8,846 nucleotides of DNA, taken from NCBI GenBank assembly GCA_018969935.1, contig JAGWXJ010000076.1:1-8846 (forward strand), in the 5' to 3' direction. Position 1 is the first letter of the stretch; the number at the start of each line of letters is the position of its first letter. This DNA comes from Alphaproteobacteria bacterium. GTDB taxonomy: Bacteria; Pseudomonadota; Alphaproteobacteria; Micavibrionales; UBA1664. This document shows, piece after piece, positions 7,186 to 8,846 of this stretch. The position numbers and the translations under genes were made by a program. The notes beneath the pieces were generated by a model. The model was not told the origin of the DNA, ran no database searches, and saw nothing but the letters and a program-made list of their open reading frames with translations.

Positions 7186-8835
7186 ATGAGTCTGTTGTCC
7201 GATATACTGGATCCATCGCGTAACCACGGCGCCATGCGCCTCATTGCCCGCCCGCTTTATAGTTGGAGCTTGGCAAGCGGTGCCGTGCCCGATCGGCTGT
7301 TGATGCTGCCGCCCGACCCTTGGGCAGGGGATGCCGGCAAAGGCCGCTGGATAACCAACCGCACCATCGATGATAACGGCCATCAGACAATGTTGGACGC
7401 AGGTGTCTGGAATAGAAACACAGTCACCGCCGATAAACGCCAATGTACGTTGGTCCACGGGTTTGAATGGCTGGCTGATTTGAAGGCATTGGGCGGTGAT
7501 GCAAGCCGCCGCCTTGGCCGCCAGCTGATGCAGGAATGGATGGCATCGAACATGCGCTGGCAGGAAGGCGCATGGGATAACGCGATAACCGCGCGCCGTA
7601 TTGCGGCATGGCTCATGGGCTACGAATTTTTCTGCGCCAGCGGCGATGATGCCTTCCTCAGAAGCTTTTTCGATTCATTGACACGCCAGCTACGGCACCT
7701 TGATCGTGTGCACCCTGAAAAAAATCTGGGCACCGATGCGCTCCGAATCATCCGCGCGCTCGTTTATGGCGGCCTTTGCCTGGAAGGCGCGGAAAACCGC
7801 CTTGCGGCAGGCCTCAATTGGCTGGAGCACTGGCTGCACGACGAAATCGATTCAGAAGGGATGCATATTTCCCGCTCCCCGCGTGAACTGGTTGATATCG
7901 CACACATTCTTATCGATATCCGCGGCGCGCTTGTGCGCGGCGGGCTGGCGGCGCCAACCTCGCTTCAATCGGCTATCGATCGCACCATGCATGCCATCCG
8001 CTTCTTCAGGATGCCAGATGGCCGCCTGACCTGTTTCCATACAACTCAGGAAGATGACGCAACCCGTCTGGACACCCTGTTGCGCGTAAGTGGTGTACGC
8101 ATCCGCAAGCCACTAAGCCACCTCGAAGGCAGCGGTTTCGAATCACTGGTCCGCGAACGCACCGTATTGATAGCCGATTGCGGCACATCCGCCCCTTGGC
8201 CCTACGATTCATGCGCCCATGCAAGCACATTGGCTTTTGAAATGTCGGTCGGGCGTGACCGCATGATCGTCAACTGCGGCACGCACCCTGTCGATTCCAT
8301 GTGGGCTGACCATTTGCGTGCAACCGCCGCCCATTCGGGCCTCACCATCGATGACCGCAACGCCTTCGAAATCAGGGCCGATGGGCATATTGGGCGCGCC
8401 CCGCACAACACCACCACCCGCCGCGATGTCGTTCAGGGTGGCGGCCTCATGCTGACCATGGCGCACGATGGCTATGCCCCTCTAAACGGTATCGTGCATA
8501 CCCGCCGTTTGATGCTGTCTACAGATGGCGCGGTCCTGGAAGGGGAAGACTGGCTGGTCAGTGATGCCCCGCTGGTAAAGCCCGTCAACTTCGCAATCCG
8601 TTTCCACTTGCACCCGCGCGTACAGGCATCCCTCATTCAGGATGGACAAGCGGCTCTTCTTCGCCTGCCCTCGGGCGGCGGCTGGCGCTTTTCCAAAAAG
8701 GCAGGTGAGCTGGCTCTCGAAACCAGTGTGTACTGCGGCACAGGCGCAACCCCGCGTAAAACTCAGCAACTGGTGCTCACAGGCGTGGCCGAGCAGGGGA
8801 ACACGGCTATCGGCTGGACATTCTCGGAAGAATAA
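7186..8835 (+). CDS. Heparinase II/III family protein (alphaproteobacterial type)
   Basis: The 549-residue protein has an alpha/alpha-toroid-like N-terminal half. It includes DPWAGDAGKG (44-53), HGFEWLADLKALGGDA and AWDNAITARRIAAWL, and an ISRSPRELVDIAHIL block. A C-terminal beta domain of the heparinase II/III-like type follows from about residue 310. Recognisable parts of that domain are AHASTLAFEMSVGRDRMIVNCG (AHA at 344-346), TAAHSGL with H383, HDGY at 427-430 and AIRFHLHP. This matches a protein widespread in alphaproteobacteria and often near rsmB, rpe and purH. Named heparinases are polysaccharide lyases, but substrate and even lyase activity are unknown for this group. No signal peptide or transmembrane segment is visible, so a cytoplasmic place is likely. 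It starts 3 nt after rpe, with GGGG at 7172-7175 as possible ribosome binding site. Confidence 0.88.
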   Translation: MSLLSDILDPSRNHGAMRLIARPLYSWSLASGAVPDRLLMLPPDPWAGDAGKGRWITNRTIDDNGHQTMLDAGVWNRNTVTADKRQCTLVHGFEWLADLKALGGDASRRLGRQLMQEWMASNMRWQEGAWDNAITARRIAAWLMGYEFFCASGDDAFLRSFFDSLTRQLRHLDRVHPEKNLGTDALRIIRALVYGGLCLEGAENRLAAGLNWLEHWLHDEIDSEGMHISRSPRELVDIAHILIDIRGALVRGGLAAPTSLQSAIDRTMHAIRFFRMPDGRLTCFHTTQEDDATRLDTLLRVSGVRIRKPLSHLEGSGFESLVRERTVLIADCGTSAPWPYDSCAHASTLAFEMSVGRDRMIVNCGTHPVDSMWADHLRATAAHSGLTIDDRNAFEIRADGHIGRAPHNTTTRRDVVQGGGLMLTMAHDGYAPLNGIVHTRRLMLSTDGAVLEGEDWLVSDAPLVKPVNFAIRFHLHPRVQASLIQDGQAALLRLPSGGGWRFSKKAGELALETSVYCGTGATPRKTQQLVLTGVAEQGNTAIGWTFSEE

Positions 8836-8846
8836 AAGGCATTAGC

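Noticed and set aside
6571..7458. 295-codon minus-strand open frame spanning rpe and the start of the heparinase-like gene
   Set aside because: It mirrors the codon structure of two well-identified genes and crosses their boundary, so it is an antisense shadow.

Overview
The window reads as a stretch of an alphaproteobacterial chromosome. It is of moderate to high GC, with C/G-ending codons in most genes. The gene order (SRP RNA, dnaX, ebfC, then htpX, rsmB, rpe and a heparinase II/III-like gene) and the closeness of the proteins to alphaproteobacterial family members support this. I cannot name the genus. Everything looks like conserved chromosome: I see no transposase, phage gene, CRISPR array, toxin-antitoxin pair or defence island.

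Left end (1-450): the last 76 codons of an iron-sulfur cryptochrome/photolyase overlap by 4 bases the start of a 44-residue DUF2256 zinc-knuckle protein. A tRNA-Thr(CGT) gene with encoded CCA follows on the minus strand. Next (450-1087) comes a promoter-driven 78-residue Ala/Pro-rich protein that I do not recognise, then the bacterial small SRP RNA (ffs) in the leader region of dnaX.

Middle (1088-6411): a compact plus-strand block of dnaX (clamp-loader tau), ebfC (YbaB nucleoid protein), xth (exonuclease III), an AroQ-type chorismate mutase, htpX (membrane zinc protease) and rsmB (16S rRNA m5C967 methyltransferase). Junctions are 2 nt apart or overlap by 1, 4 or 8 nt, except for a 49-nt gap before the chorismate mutase. 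The block mixes replication, repair, protein quality control, aromatic amino acid synthesis and ribosome modification. rsmB is visibly lower in GC than its neighbours.

Right end (6412-8846): a good sigma70-type promoter precedes rpe (ribulose-phosphate 3-epimerase), which is 3 nt from a 549-residue cytoplasmic-looking heparinase II/III family protein. The window ends 11 bases after that stop codon.

Most notable for a second look: a G-GGG-GGT heptamer in dnaX, inside a glycine tract, that could yield a gamma-length product; two missing zinc ligands in the DnaX ATPase domain; the coupled photolyase-DUF2256 pair; altered active-site positions in the chorismate mutase; and the compositional oddity of rsmB. 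I found no clear evidence of a wholly new multi-gene system.
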